This document shows, one piece after another, positions 25,255 through 37,300 of a stretch of 64,000 nucleotides of DNA (the stretch's first letter is position 1; each line of letters begins with the position of its first letter). The stretch lies in assembly GCA_045222295.1 (NCBI GenBank), contig JBGUXP010000013.1:1-64000 (forward strand). Reading direction: 5' to 3'. Both the position numbers and the translations under genes were made by a program. The notes under the pieces are model-generated. The model was not told the origin of the DNA, searched no databases, and worked only from the letters and a program-made list of their open reading frames with translations. The stretch comes from Colimorpha sp045222295 (GTDB lineage Bacteria > Bacteroidota > Bacteroidia > Bacteroidales > P3).

Positions 25255-26508
25255 ATGCGAACACTGATTAAGAATATCAAAGAGCTGGTGCAGGTGGAAA
25301 CAGGCCAGCCGAAGTTGCGTGCTCAGGGAAAGGAGATGGCGCAGATGGAAACAATAAAAGATGCTTATCTTCTTGTCGAGGATGGAATAATCAAGGCTTT
25401 CGGCAAAATGGGGGAGTTGGGCCATCAGGATGCTGGCGGTCAAAAGGTCGACCGTGAGGTTGATGCCATCGGTCGCATGGTGTTCCCGTCGTTCTGCGAC
25501 TCGCACACCCATCTCGTCTATGCCAATTCGCGCGAGTTGGAGTTTGTTGACAAGATTCGGGGTCTCAGTTACGAGGAGATTGCGAAGAGGGGAGGGGGAA
25601 TCCTAAACTCGGCCAAGGCGACAGCAGCTGCCTCGGAGGACGAACTCTATGATATGGCTCAGCAACGCCTCGAGGAGGTGATGCGTTTGGGTACGGGTGC
25701 CATCGAAATTAAGAGCGGCTATGGTCTGACCACCGAGAGCGAGCTAAAATTGCTGCGCGTCATTCGTCGCCTCAGGGAGAATTCTCCCCTAACCATCAAG
25801 TCGAATTTCCTTGGTGCTCATGGTATCCCAATGGAATATCGCGGCCATCAGGAGGATTATGTGGATAAGGTCATCAACGAGATGATTCCGCTGGTTGCGG
25901 CTGAAGGACTGGCTGATTTTATCGATGTCTTCTGCGATCAGGGTTTCTTTACCGTCGAGGATACTTCGCGCATCCTGGAAGCTGGAATTAAATACGGTAT
26001 GAAACCGAAGATTCACGCCAACGAGATGGCTATTTCGGGCGGCGTGCAGGTGGGCGTGAAATACGGAGCCATCTCTGTCGACCACCTTGAGCAGATGGGC
26101 GATGCAGAGATTGAATGCCTAAAGGGTACGGCGACAATGCCTACTATTCTCCCCGGTTGCGCCTTCTTCCTCAATCTGCCTCTCTCACCCGCCCGCAAGA
26201 TGATTGACGCTGGGCTGCCTGTGGCTATGGCTTCCGATTACAATCCTGGCACCTCGCCTTCGAACAATATGCAGCTCATCCTCTCGATGGCTTGCATCCG
26301 CTACCGTCTCACGCCCGAAGAGGCTTTCAACGCTACCACTCTCAACACCGCCTACGCTATGGGTGTCAGCAAGGAAGTGGGTACCATTGCTATCGGCAAG
26401 AAGGCCAACTTCTACATCACTAAGCCTATTTCGAGCTATGAGTATATGCCCTATGCTTATGGAGAGAATAAGGTGGAACGGGTATTTCTGAATGGTGTGG
26501 AGGTCTAG
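25255..26508 (+). CDS. hutI: Imidazolonepropionase (histidine degradation)
   Basis: The 417-residue amidohydrolase has the metal-binding FCDSHTHLVYANSRE motif near residue 82, GAIEIKSGYGLTTESELKLLRVIR near 146, the second histidine region FLGAHGIP, KIHANEM near 252 and the late MASDYNPGTSPSNNMQ. These match HutI, which opens imidazolone-5-propionate to N-formimino-L-glutamate in the cytoplasm. No hutH, hutU or ftcD lies nearby. It begins 2 bp after ruvB. Its stop codon (TAG) lies inside a 9-bp repeat built around TCTAGA, so the repeat may have set the present C-terminus. Confidence 0.95.
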   Translation: MRTLIKNIKELVQVETGQPKLRAQGKEMAQMETIKDAYLLVEDGIIKAFGKMGELGHQDAGGQKVDREVDAIGRMVFPSFCDSHTHLVYANSRELEFVDKIRGLSYEEIAKRGGGILNSAKATAAASEDELYDMAQQRLEEVMRLGTGAIEIKSGYGLTTESELKLLRVIRRLRENSPLTIKSNFLGAHGIPMEYRGHQEDYVDKVINEMIPLVAAEGLADFIDVFCDQGFFTVEDTSRILEAGIKYGMKPKIHANEMAISGGVQVGVKYGAISVDHLEQMGDAEIECLKGTATMPTILPGCAFFLNLPLSPARKMIDAGLPVAMASDYNPGTSPSNNMQLILSMACIRYRLTPEEAFNATTLNTAYAMGVSKEVGTIAIGKKANFYITKPISSYEYMPYAYGENKVERVFLNGVEV

Positions 26509-26537
26509 ATAATCTAGAGGGTCTAGACAATTTGGAG
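26502..26537. repeat. 9-bp tandem repeat at the hutI end
   Basis: The units are AGGTCTAGA, TAATCTAGA, GGGTCTAGA, CAATTTGGA. They supply the hutI stop and fill the gap before lolD, leaving no room for a conventional leader. Confidence 0.82.
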
Positions 26538-26549
26538 AAACAGGAATCT

Positions 26550-27203
26550 ATGATAACAGCTACCAATATCAACAAGAGTTATGGTGACCTGCATGTGCTG
26601 AAGGATGTGAGTCTCGGCATAGAGCAGGGCGAGGTGGTGAGTGTTGTGGGACCTTCTGGAGCGGGAAAGACCACCTTGCTACAGATTCTTGGCACCCTCG
26701 ACCGTCCCGATAGCGGCACATTACTTTATGGTGACATAGAGGTTTCTAAGTTGAAGGAGAAAGAGTTGGCACGTTTTCGTAACGAGCATATCGGCTTTGT
26801 TTTTCAGTCTCATCATCTGTTGCCGGAGTTTACCGCTCTGGAGAATGTCTGCATCCCGGCCCTTATCCGAGGCATTCCTATGAAGGAGGCCTCTGAACGG
26901 GCTTTGGAGTTGCTCACTTTCATGAGGGTAGACAATCGTGCCTCTCACAAGCCACAGGCCATGAGCGGTGGCGAACAACAGCGTGTGGCTGTGGCCCGAG
27001 CCTTGATGAATAAACCTATGGCGGTGCTGGCCGACGAGCCGTCGGGAAATCTTGACTCGCAGCATGCCCGTGAGCTTCACGAACTCTTTTTCCGCCTCCG
27101 TGAGCAGTATAACCAGACGTTTGTCATCGTTACCCATAATGAGGAACTGGCGGCAATGGCCGACCGAAAAATAACAATCATCGATGGAAAAAACACAGAA
27201 TAA
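26550..27203 (+). CDS. lolD: LolD-type ABC transporter ATPase (lipoprotein release)
   Basis: The 217-residue ATPase has Walker A GPSGAGKTT near residue 36, Q-loop FVFQSHHLLPEF near 87, signature MSGGEQQRVAVARAL near 140 and Walker B VLADEPSGNLD near 162. The LPEFTALENVCIPALI segment and the LDSQHARELHELFFRL form are typical of LolD, which powers release of lipoproteins from the inner membrane with LolC/E. Those partners are not in the window. The start is the ATG at 26550; a TTG at 26532 is in frame but within repeat-derived sequence. It overlaps rlmB by 20 bp. Confidence 0.87.
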   Translation: MITATNINKSYGDLHVLKDVSLGIEQGEVVSVVGPSGAGKTTLLQILGTLDRPDSGTLLYGDIEVSKLKEKELARFRNEHIGFVFQSHHLLPEFTALENVCIPALIRGIPMKEASERALELLTFMRVDNRASHKPQAMSGGEQQRVAVARALMNKPMAVLADEPSGNLDSQHARELHELFFRLREQYNQTFVIVTHNEELAAMADRKITIIDGKNTE

Positions 27204-27927
27204 ACAACAGATAGTCTATGGTCTGCGTCCTGTTATCGAGGCTATTGCCGGAGGCATGCAGATAGAACGCGTTTTGCTGCAAAACGGTCTCAATAGTTCG
27301 TTGCTCAACGAGTTGAGAGCTAGGATGAAAGAGCATGATATTCCATTTCAGTATGTACCGGTAGAGAAGCTCAACAAGATGACCACCGGGAACCACCAAG
27401 GCGTGGTAGCTACTATTGCCGCCGTCAAGTATCACAGCTTCATGGAGTTTGTGGAGACTCTCGAGGGATCCTCCTTGCTTGTGCTGCTCGACCATGTGAC
27501 GGATGTGCGAAACATGGGCGCTATCGCCCGCACGGCCGAGTGTACGGGAGTCGCTGCCCTTATAGTGCCCGACCATGGAAGTGCTGCCATGAATGAGGAC
27601 GCTGTCAAGACCTCCAGCGGTGCCCTGCTGCGGTTGCCCGTCTGCCGTGAACAGAATCTGAAGACCGTTATTAATCTGGCAAAACAATATGGTTACCAGG
27701 TTGTTGCTGCAACAGAGAAGGGTGCTGTCCACTACCGTCAGGTAGACTTCCGTCAGCCCACTCTCCTCATTCTGGGTAACGAAGAGACTGGAATCAGCCC
27801 GGAACTGTTGAAAATGTGTGATATAAGAGCTAAACTCCCCATCGTTGGAGAGGTGGCCTCGCTCAATGTTTCGGTTGCCGCCGGTGTCTTTATGTACGAG
27901 TCTTTGGAACAACGTACAAATAAGTGA
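27184..27927 (+). CDS. rlmB: TrmH/SpoU-family rRNA 2'-O-methyltransferase (RlmB-like)
   Basis: The 247-residue protein has an N-terminal substrate-binding domain (VYGLRPVIEAI...) and a C-terminal SPOUT knot. The three SPOUT motifs are VLLDHVTDVRNMGAIARTAECTG near residue 100, ILGNEETGIS near 196 and LPIVGEVASLNVSVAAGVFMYE at the end. The family methylates the ribose 2'-OH of RNA guanosines; RlmB acts on 23S G2251. It could be another TrmH member. It overlaps lolD by 20 bp and is followed by a strong terminator. Confidence 0.9.
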   Translation: MEKTQNKQQIVYGLRPVIEAIAGGMQIERVLLQNGLNSSLLNELRARMKEHDIPFQYVPVEKLNKMTTGNHQGVVATIAAVKYHSFMEFVETLEGSSLLVLLDHVTDVRNMGAIARTAECTGVAALIVPDHGSAAMNEDAVKTSSGALLRLPVCREQNLKTVINLAKQYGYQVVAATEKGAVHYRQVDFRQPTLLILGNEETGISPELLKMCDIRAKLPIVGEVASLNVSVAAGVFMYESLEQRTNK

Positions 27928-27955
27928 AAATATAGTCTTATAAGGCTATTTAATG

Positions 27956-27992
27956 CCTCTTTCGGACAAGGGTCTGAAGGAGGTTTTTTTTA
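27956..27992 (+). terminator. Intrinsic terminator after rlmB
   Basis: A 12-bp stem (CCTCTTTCGGAC / GTCTGAAGGAGG, with two G-U pairs) and 4-nt loop are followed by eight T. It ends the ruvB-hutI-lolD-rlmB run. Confidence 0.9.
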
Positions 27993-28373
27993 TTCTATAA
28001 CAGGCTGATACTTTTATACTTTTGGAATCATTGCCTGTCCCTACCCAATATCTACATAGGTCCTGTTTGGGTAGGAGATGGTAGGGAAGGAGAGGAGTCG
28101 ATGGCAGAGGAGAGATGGTTGGTTGGCGGGACCTAGATAGGTGTTGAAAAATAAAAAAAGTTAAAAGTGTGAGCTAAAAACGGAACTTCAGACTCTTTAT
28201 ACTAGAAAGGGGAAAAATTGACATGGATAATAAGCGCATATATAAAAATATTTCTCCGTGTGTAAAAAAAAGTTCGTATATTTGCGTTTGATTTATGCCC
28301 TCCGAAAGGGAAGGGTATAGTATATATAAATATATGTAAATTATTGAGAAACAAAATATAAAAAATATAAATT
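27993..28373. other. Intergenic region upstream of the giant T9SS gene
   Basis: This 381-bp stretch has no convincing ORF. It holds an inverted repeat (CCTACCCAA at 28040-28048 and TTGGGTAGG at 28067-28075), a second imperfect pair (28052-28063 with 28129-28140), a purine-rich run at 28070-28120, and the promoter at 28251-28284. From there to the start codon is an AT-rich leader of about 85 nt. The inverted repeats may be part of an interspersed element or a structured RNA; I cannot tell. Confidence 0.6.
28251..28284 (+). promoter_or_regulatory. Putative promoter of the giant T9SS cargo gene
   Basis: TATATTTG at 28277-28284 matches the -7 consensus. The -33 position reads TTTC at 28251-28254, one base off, with a 22-nt gap. 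Confidence 0.6.
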
Positions 28374-31300
28374 ATGAAGCTCAGATTTTTATTACCGAGT
28401 GTAATTTTCCTGTTTTGCGGGTTGATTTCCCATGGACAGGTGACTCAATTGTACTATCAAGGCTTTGAAACAGGCGAGGCGGAGCGGTTTGCTGTAATGC
28501 CGTCGTCCAATAAGGCCTATTCGTCGACGTTCTATGTGAGCGGCAGCCGTTCTCTGGAGTTACAGCAGAAAGCCAGCAACGGTGGCGACGTGGAACTGAT
28601 TCTCGACACCTTGGACTTTACACAGAATACCTCGTGGAGCTATATTACGTTGGATTTTGACCACATTTGCGATGTGAGTGCTCAAGGTCAGACCCATATG
28701 TGCCGCATTTTATACAAGCGTGTGGGAGAAGCGGAAAACTCATGGCATGCGTTTAATGGTAGCCATTACAAAACGGAAAGAGGTTCGGCGAACTTTGGTT
28801 CATTGGCTTTTAACAGAGCGGCATATACGGAATGGGAATCGGGCACGTTGGACAATGAGGACTGGAAGAGTGAGCGTTTTGAGCTGAACGACTTGACGCC
28901 GTCGCTCTCGCCGACGGAGCGCCAGCAGTTGAAGCTGCAGATAAAGTTTGTTATTCGTCCGAGCGCGAACACGACAACAGGTGTGTGGCGTCTGGACAAT
29001 ATTAGTGTGCGTGTCAGTCCCAACCCGATGGTGTCGCCGACCATCAATATGGTGAGTTATCCTGACGGATTCTATTATCCTAGCAGCCGCGGTGCAAGAA
29101 TCGAGATGAATCCCGTGACGACTGTTTCGGCGGGCATCAATCCCGACTCGGTGTACCTGTTTTATAAGGCTGGCGTCAATGGCACTCCTGTACGCCTGCA
29201 GATGGCACCGGTGGCTGGTGCTACTGGCCGCTATCGTGCGAACATTCCCTTCTTCGGTTATGACACGTTGATGGCCTTCTATTGTGTGGCTCGTGACAAC
29301 ACGACGAATTCAAATATGGCGACTTTCCCAAGTTCTGCCAATTCATGGATTGAGTATAAATGTGTGCGTGGTACGGAGCACAATTGGGAGATGATGGACG
29401 CGGCACAGAAAAGCAAATTTACCGGACAAGCCCGGTCAACGAGCGATAAAATCCCCTTTATCGGTATGGCTGACGGAAAAAGCGAGTGGGTGTTTGACTC
29501 GGCGTTGATGGCTGAGGCAGGATATAAGGCAGGAGAGATGACTGCCATGAAGTTCACTTTCTCAGATCATACGAACACTGTAACACGTCAACGTCTGCAG
29601 GTGAAGATGAAGAATGTGCCGACGAGCTATACGGTGAATACATCGACTATCAATTTCCCGTTTACGACATCGTTCATGAAAGTTGTTTACGACGGATCGT
29701 TTACAATCAATGAGGCCAATGCCGACAGTTCGCAGACGATGCAGTTCCAGGATACTTTCTATTATGCGGGTAAGGATGTGGTGATGCAGGTGGTTTTTGA
29801 TGACACGCAGAATAAGACAGCATCCAAGGTGAAGATGATTAATGCCCATCCGCAGAAGAAGAGTATTTACTTCTTGTTCGGAGATGAATATCAGGGGTAT
29901 CATCCTATCACCAATCCTACCGACATGGCAATGGCGGATGAAAAATCAGAATTTTGTCCGGCTATGGTGCTTACTGCAAAGAAAAACCTGCCGTTGTTGT
30001 ATGACATGGGCTTCGATACTGACCGGTCGGATACGGCCACTTACGGTCTTGTGACTCCCGACAGCCTTGTGGCGATGACTCTGGATGACCACAGCATACA
30101 GGTGAGACTGAAGAACCAAGGTGCTCTGCCAGTCAATGCAATCCGCATTAGCTATAGTATTGACGACACACTTGCCACTGGCAGTTACAATTGGACTGGG
30201 AACTTGGCCGGAGGTGCGGTGACGCGTGTGACGATTGCACAAAATGTGCCGCTGCCGGCAGGTAGCTACCGTCTGAAAGTGTGGGTGGAGGACACCTTGA
30301 CGGCCGGTGGTCAGCAATACCGCGACCATGAGCCATACAACGACACCATCATGTCGAAGTTTATTGTTTGTGAAGGCCCGATGCACGGTGTTCGTTATAT
30401 TGGCGGAGCCAATGCCGACTTCAGGACTGTCGAGGATTTCCTGTTTGCGCTAGAGTCTTGCGGTGTCGATGACACCCTCGTTGTGAAGTTGGCTCCTGGC
30501 CTCTACCGTCGCTTTACGATGCCCTCGGTGATTGGGGTGTCGGACGCTAACTACATTGTCTTTGAGCCCGCCAGTGGAATGGTGGAATTTTATTCCTCCG
30601 ATTCAACAGGGTCAATCGTGAATTTGCAGAAAGTGTCGTACGTTCGTTTCCGCAACATAAACTTTGTGCGTCGCTCGTCGAAGTTGACAGACATGGTGCT
30701 GCTGGGAGCGAGCAGCACAGGTTGCCATTTCGAGGGATGCTCTTTCGTTGACAGTCTCTCGAACCCTGCAGCGAATATGCGTATTGCGTCGATGATTAAT
30801 ACCAACTATGCCAATGGCATTGTGGTTGACAGCTGTACGTTTGTAGGCGGTAAGGTGGGTGTCTCGGTTGCTGGCCAGGCAACGGATTTGAGATCGAGCA
30901 ACAACACTGTGAAAAGAAGTACGTTCCGCAATCAGTATGACAATGCTGTGGACGTCAACTACCAGACCAATGTGGTTATTGACCATAATGAGATGTACGA
31001 TGTGTTGACGCTTTCTACGGGTGTGTTGCAGCTTAATGGCTGTAGCGGTCTGACGCGTGTGACGGGGAATAAGGTTTATACAACCCATGGCTCCGCCGGC
31101 ATTGCGTTACAGAATTTGGAGGGTACAAGCACTGACCGTATCGTTGTGGCGAACAATATGGTTGTCTGTGCCGACGGTGGTTCGTCGAACCAGCTACGTC
31201 CGCCGCTGAATGTGATTTCTTCCACATGGACAGACGTGGTATACAACTCGGTGAAGATGACTGCTCCGCAACGTAATAATATTGCGGCAGTTGCTTTTGG

Positions 31301-34300
31301 CAGCGGTGGCAATTCCATTCAGAACAGTCGCTTCTTGAACAATATTGTGGTGACGCTCGACAACAACAATTATGCACTAAGTTACATGCCCGGTAGTGTG
31401 ACCAATAATACCGTGGGACACAATGTGTATTATACACTGGGTTCTATCTTGAACAAGAAATCGGGCTCGGCAAGCATGACATTGGCGGATTGGGCTGTGG
31501 CCGTTCCCGAGGATACGAACTCGGTCTCTGTGAACCCCAATTTCTTGAATGGCTCGCTGGTGGATTTGAGGACTTACAACCGCCTGGTGAAAGGGGTGGG
31601 TATTCCTGTTACCACTGTGACGACCGATATGTATGATACCCTGCGCAGCTTGACGGCTCCCTGTCCGGGTGCGTTCGAGTTCTCGTCGCTTTTGTACGAT
31701 TTTGAGCCAGAGGCTCTGGTGAGTCCGCTATTGGAGGATTGCCACATGCCTATCCCGGTAGAGTTGGCGGTGCGTTTGCGCAACAGCGGTACGAGTACTT
31801 GCGATAACCTGAGTCTGAAGTATCAGGTGGGTAATGGTCCTATTCATACCCTGACTCTTACAGACACAATCCCTGCCGAAGATACTGTGACGATATGGAC
31901 GGGAGAAATGTTGACTTTGCCGGCTAATGGTACAAGAGATTCTGTCTATGCCCTGAAGGTGTGGACTGATTATACCAATGATCCCAACCAAACGAACGAC
32001 ACGAATGTGTTCCAGGTGACGAGCAAGTATCATCCAGCCAGACCTAATGATGATAGTATACAAGTTGCCTATGCGACGGCGGCGACCATAACGCCGACGA
32101 GCGGTATTGAACAATGGCGGGTATATAACAATACATCGGCCGCTCAGCAGAAGTCGGAATTGTCGTGGTTCCTTGACACGACTGCCGCAGAGCCCTTCTT
32201 TATTGGACCTACTCTGACGACTGACACGTTGCGTATGGATACAGCTTTCTATTTCCGCCAGAAGAGAAACAAGCCCATCGTGAGAATTACGCAGCTTGAG
32301 TTTAAGAAAGACGGTACGGGAGTGACCCCCACAATGCCTTACTGGATGAGTAACAGTCGCAAGTTTGCGGTTCAGTTGACCAATATCGGCGATGCCCCTG
32401 CCCAGCTGGAGGGCGATACGCTGCGGTTGCTGAAGGCAGCAACTAACAGCGGTGGAACCATCACTGTGACGGATTATGTGTTTGGAGATGTGACGATAGA
32501 ACCCGGAACCTCACTGATTGTGCAAGCGGTCAGTGGAAATCCGAGTGATGCCACCAGGACAATCCATGCTACTACCATGTCGAGTGCTGAAGTGAAGTAT
32601 AACCAGAATTGTGCCATTATCTATAAGCATAATGGCGCTGTCGAGGATGCGGTGGCGACGAACGCCGTCACAACGACAGCTGTGAACAAGCCGAAAAACT
32701 GGAATGAACAGAATGTGCCGAGCTATGTTTGGCTTGGCGCAGGCGTCAATACCTCGTCGTCGAGTAGCACGGCCGGTATTGTGAGAACAGCTTTCAATGG
32801 TCTGGCATCCGATTGGAGTGTGGCAACAAATAGCAACAAAATGTTCCTCAACACCATTGATCCTAATTGGATACGCTATGAGGATAATGGTTGTGAGGGT
32901 CAGTTTGCCATCTTTAAAGTGAAGATACTGGCACCGCCTACAGCGGACATCAGCCTGGATGCACCGACACTGCCCCAGAGTAGATGCGGTATGGGTATTG
33001 AGAATGTCTCAGTGCGGGTTCGCAACTATGGTATCCAGCCGGTGGACAGCATAGTGCTCCATTATACGGCTGGCGGCGACACTGTGACGGAATCGGTGAA
33101 TACGGTTGTCCCCGCCAATGGATCCATCTTCTACACCTTCAGCGGTCAGACGAATATGGCTTTCAGCCATGATTCGCTGGTGACGGTGAGGGTTTGGTCG
33201 GATACTGTGAGCGGAGATTATATCCACACGAATGACACCAATGTTGCCTCCGTCTTTGTTCCCTTCACTCCGGAGGCACCGGATAGTCAACTTGTCCATA
33301 TAGTGTCGTATGGCGAAAGAAATACGGCAACGTTGATACCTCCAGCGGGGCTGATACCGGTATGGTATAATTATGACGGCGATGCAGTAGATACAGGCTA
33401 CACCAATATCTCTGAGATTCTCTATGTTGGCGGCACGCGCAATGTGAGCTACATGGTGTTCGATACTTTCCAAGCCATTGTGGGAGTGGGTACGACCACC
33501 AACGGCAACACGGACTATCCATCGCCCTATCAGCCCGGCAAGAAATTTGCCAAGCAGCAGTATATCTACTCTGCTAGCGAGTTGAGGGCCGCAGGCCTCC
33601 ATGCTGGATACATCGACTCGGTGGCTTTTGAGCTGAAGAATTTTGTGAATGCCAACCTCAACAGTGTCTCCTTCGACCAGTACACCATTTCGATGGGTTC
33701 CACCGCCGACACTGTCTTCGCAACCACTTCCGATTGGAAGAGTACCACTCGGGTTTATTCCCGAACTCCGATGGTTATCAACCGCGCCGACTGCGACACC
33801 TGGGTGACGCACCAGATGGACAATCCCTATTACTGGGACGGAGTGTCGAGTCTGGTAGTTCAGATTGTGCACAATATTTCTACCGCTGTCACTTCCGGTG
33901 TGAAGTCGGCTTATTCGACGAAGAACAACACAACTTTGTATAAGGCCGATAATAATGATTTTACTCCTTCGACGACAGAATATAGTGGTACGGGTACTAG
34001 AGGAAACAAACGCCCCAATATCCGTATCAACAATACTTCCTATGGGTGTGAAGGTCCTCAAACACCCTATACGGTGCAGATGGTGAACGTCCCGGCAGTC
34101 GACATGACAGTGCTGTGGCCCCATGGTGTGGACACGCTGCAGTATAACTCCTGCAACGACATACCCATTTATGTGAGAGTGCGTAACCAGGGCCTTTCCG
34201 AAGGCACAGATACGAAGCTCTATTATTATTATGACACGATGGCGGTAGACAGCATTACGGTTTCTTCCTCCATTGCTTCGGGTGCTACCCTCGACACGAT

Positions 34301-37300
34301 GCTCTTCTCGCGCCACATGGCTCCTGGCCGTCACAAGGTGAAGGTTGTGGTGTCGGCTCCTGGCGATATTATCACTTCCAACGACACCATTGTCCGTTCC
34401 TTCATGGTGCGTTTCTGCAATGGAAGCTATACTATCGCTGCCAACGACGGCGACTACCGCTCGTTTGGTGAGGCCATCGACACCCTGAATATTGTGGGTG
34501 TGCAAGGTCCTGTGGTCTTCAATGTGGCTCCTGGCACTTATACCGAGCAGGTGGTTCTGAACAATATTCCTGGTTCCTCGGCCGAGCATACCATTGGCTT
34601 TGTCGGAACAGGCAACGATGTGTTGCTCACAGCCCCCACCACACAGGCCAACAACTATGTGATGCTGCTCGACAGCACCTCGTATGTCACCCTCTCCAAC
34701 TTTAGAATAGAAGCCCGTCCGACGGTGACCGGCACTGCCGGCAACTATGCCAATGCGCTGGTGATGAGCAAGGGCGGCCATATCACTATCGATAGTCTTG
34801 CTATCAAGGTGAAGGGTTCCATAGACAATGCCAATGCTTCTTGCGTGGTTCTGCAAGGAGAGGTGACAGATCTTACCTTCACGAACAATGTGCTTGACAG
34901 CGGCTACTTCTCCATCCGCCATTCCGGAGCGGTCACCAACTACAGCGACTTTGTCATTACCAATAATGTGTTTCGCAACTTCAAATCTCAAGGTGTCAAT
35001 CTTCGCGGTGTAACCAACCTGCAGTTCGATGCCAACGAGATTGCCTCAGGATTCGGAAGTAATGGCCGCGCGTTGACGGGTCTCTACCTGTCCCAGACGG
35101 CAGGTGGCCTCTCTGTACAGAAAAACAAGATTAACCTGATAGACAATTTCTCTGGTGGCAAGCGTGGTATTGTGGTTATTAATGCCAACTGCTCCGCCAG
35201 TGCTCCCGGTCTGGTGGCGAACAACATGATTAGCTGCTCCGGTAGCGGTACTGCAACCCAGAAGCCCGCTGGTATCTATCTCGATACGGCTTCCACTTAT
35301 CTCAATATCTACTTCAACACCGTCCGTATCAGTCATGGAACCACCTCTACGGCCTATTCCGAGAACTCCTATGCTTTCTATGCAGGCAACACAGTCTCCC
35401 ATATCCAGGTGATGAATAATATTTTCGCCAACTTCAGTAAGGGTTATGCCTACTATGTTTCTGAAATAAACACCCTCACCATCTCCAACTACAATGGTTA
35501 CTATTCCGCCAGTAACCGACCTCTCTTCTGGAAGAACTTCCGGACTAGTCTGACTGCCCTCCAGAATTACAACAGCGATGATGCCTACTCTGTCTTTGAC
35601 GAGCCTTTGTTCCGTGCCAATGACGACCTGCATCTGACATCTACCAACTTTGCCAATATCGCACAGTACAACTCCGATGTGCCCGACGATATTGATGGTA
35701 CCATCCGTGTGCAGTCCCCTGGTCCCACCATGGGTGCACATGAGCTGTTTGTGATGACCCACGATGTGGCTGTTGTGAGAATCATTGAGCCTATTATGCC
35801 GACAAACGTGAACAGCTTTAGCTCTCCCAACAACATGCCGCCGCATATCGAGTCCAACCCGGTTCGTGTTATTGCTACGTTCCGCAATAACGGTATGGCT
35901 CCCGAGACCAATGTCCATTGGTACGCCTATATTGAAGGTCATCAGGATTCCACACAGACTCAGCTGAAATCTTTGGGCACTTTGGCTCGCAACCAAAGCA
36001 AGACCGATACTGTCATGATGCCCACTGTCCTCGGCATCACGGATACCAATATCGTCCATGTCGTTGTGGTGATTCCTATCGACAGTGTGCCCGACAACAA
36101 TGACCTTACCACAAAAATGTGGTTGGCACCGGCCTATAATCTTAAGGCTGTAAACATATCCACAGACCATACGGGATGCGGAATGGATAATACCATTGTC
36201 AAGATTAATGTCAAGAATGAAGGTTTCAAGGATATTCCGGCCAACACCACCTTCAAGATTGGCTTCCTCCCTGAAATTACTTTCCCCGCCAATATCACAG
36301 TCCCGACAATGCCCTCTACTCCTGTTGAGGAAAACACTACTCTTTCCAATCAGCTCCTCATGGGCCAGAATGTCACCATCAACTTCTCCCAGTCGGCCAA
36401 CTTCTATCCCACGGATGTCGACCCCACAGATATCGAGAGCCAAGGAATGAAGTTCCGTTTGAGAGGATGGGTGAACTACCCACTTGATATCACGCAAACC
36501 AACGACACGACTCCGAAGAACTCAACAACAATCAGCTCTTACTACACTCCGGAGCCTCCTGAGGGCACCGAAACAGTCGTTGACTACGGCACATGGGGTA
36601 CTGTCCATGCTTCGCAGGAGAACAGTCGTCCCATCAAATGGTACCGTGACACCCTGGCTACTCCTTTCTATCAACCCTCTCAGTATACAGCCTCTTGCAC
36701 TTGGTCGAATACTCCTCAATATTTCCACGACTCTACCTATTACCTCATGTGCTACTCCTCGAAGAATTGCCCCAGCAACTTCTCTACTGTGCAGGTTCAT
36801 GTCAATCCGCGTGTTCCTAACGATGTCGCTTTCGAGGCAATACTGGCACCTCTGGGTGGCCGCGTATACATGGAGAACGATACTGTCCGTGTACGCATAG
36901 TTAACTATGGTACCCGTTCGCAGACCAACATTCCTGTGTCGTATCAGCTACTGAAGAAACAAGGAAACAATTACGTACCTGAAGGTCAGCCTGTAACGGA
37001 GACTGTGAGGACGACGATTGCCAGTGACCAGACTCATGAATACACCTTCACTCAACTCCTGAACTTTACCGATCCTACTCAGGCTTCTAACTATAAACTC
37101 AGGGTGTGGACTGACCTTGTCAACGATGCCGTCCGACGCAACGACACCATCCGTTATGATTATGCCTTCAGTTCGCTTCCCGTGAGTACGTATAACCCAC
37201 AGAAGCCCTCTGATCCCACGTTCGATATCACGCGCGTATCCTTTAATAGTCTTGATTTCGAATGCCCGCAGTTGGGTCGGGGTCTTACCGACCTCGCTAA

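Noticed and set aside
33009..34991. A 660-codon open frame antisense to the giant gene
   Set aside because: It is aligned codon for codon with the sense frame and shows no family motif or signal peptide. Its openness is explained by avoidance of TTA, CTA and TCA codons in the sense gene.
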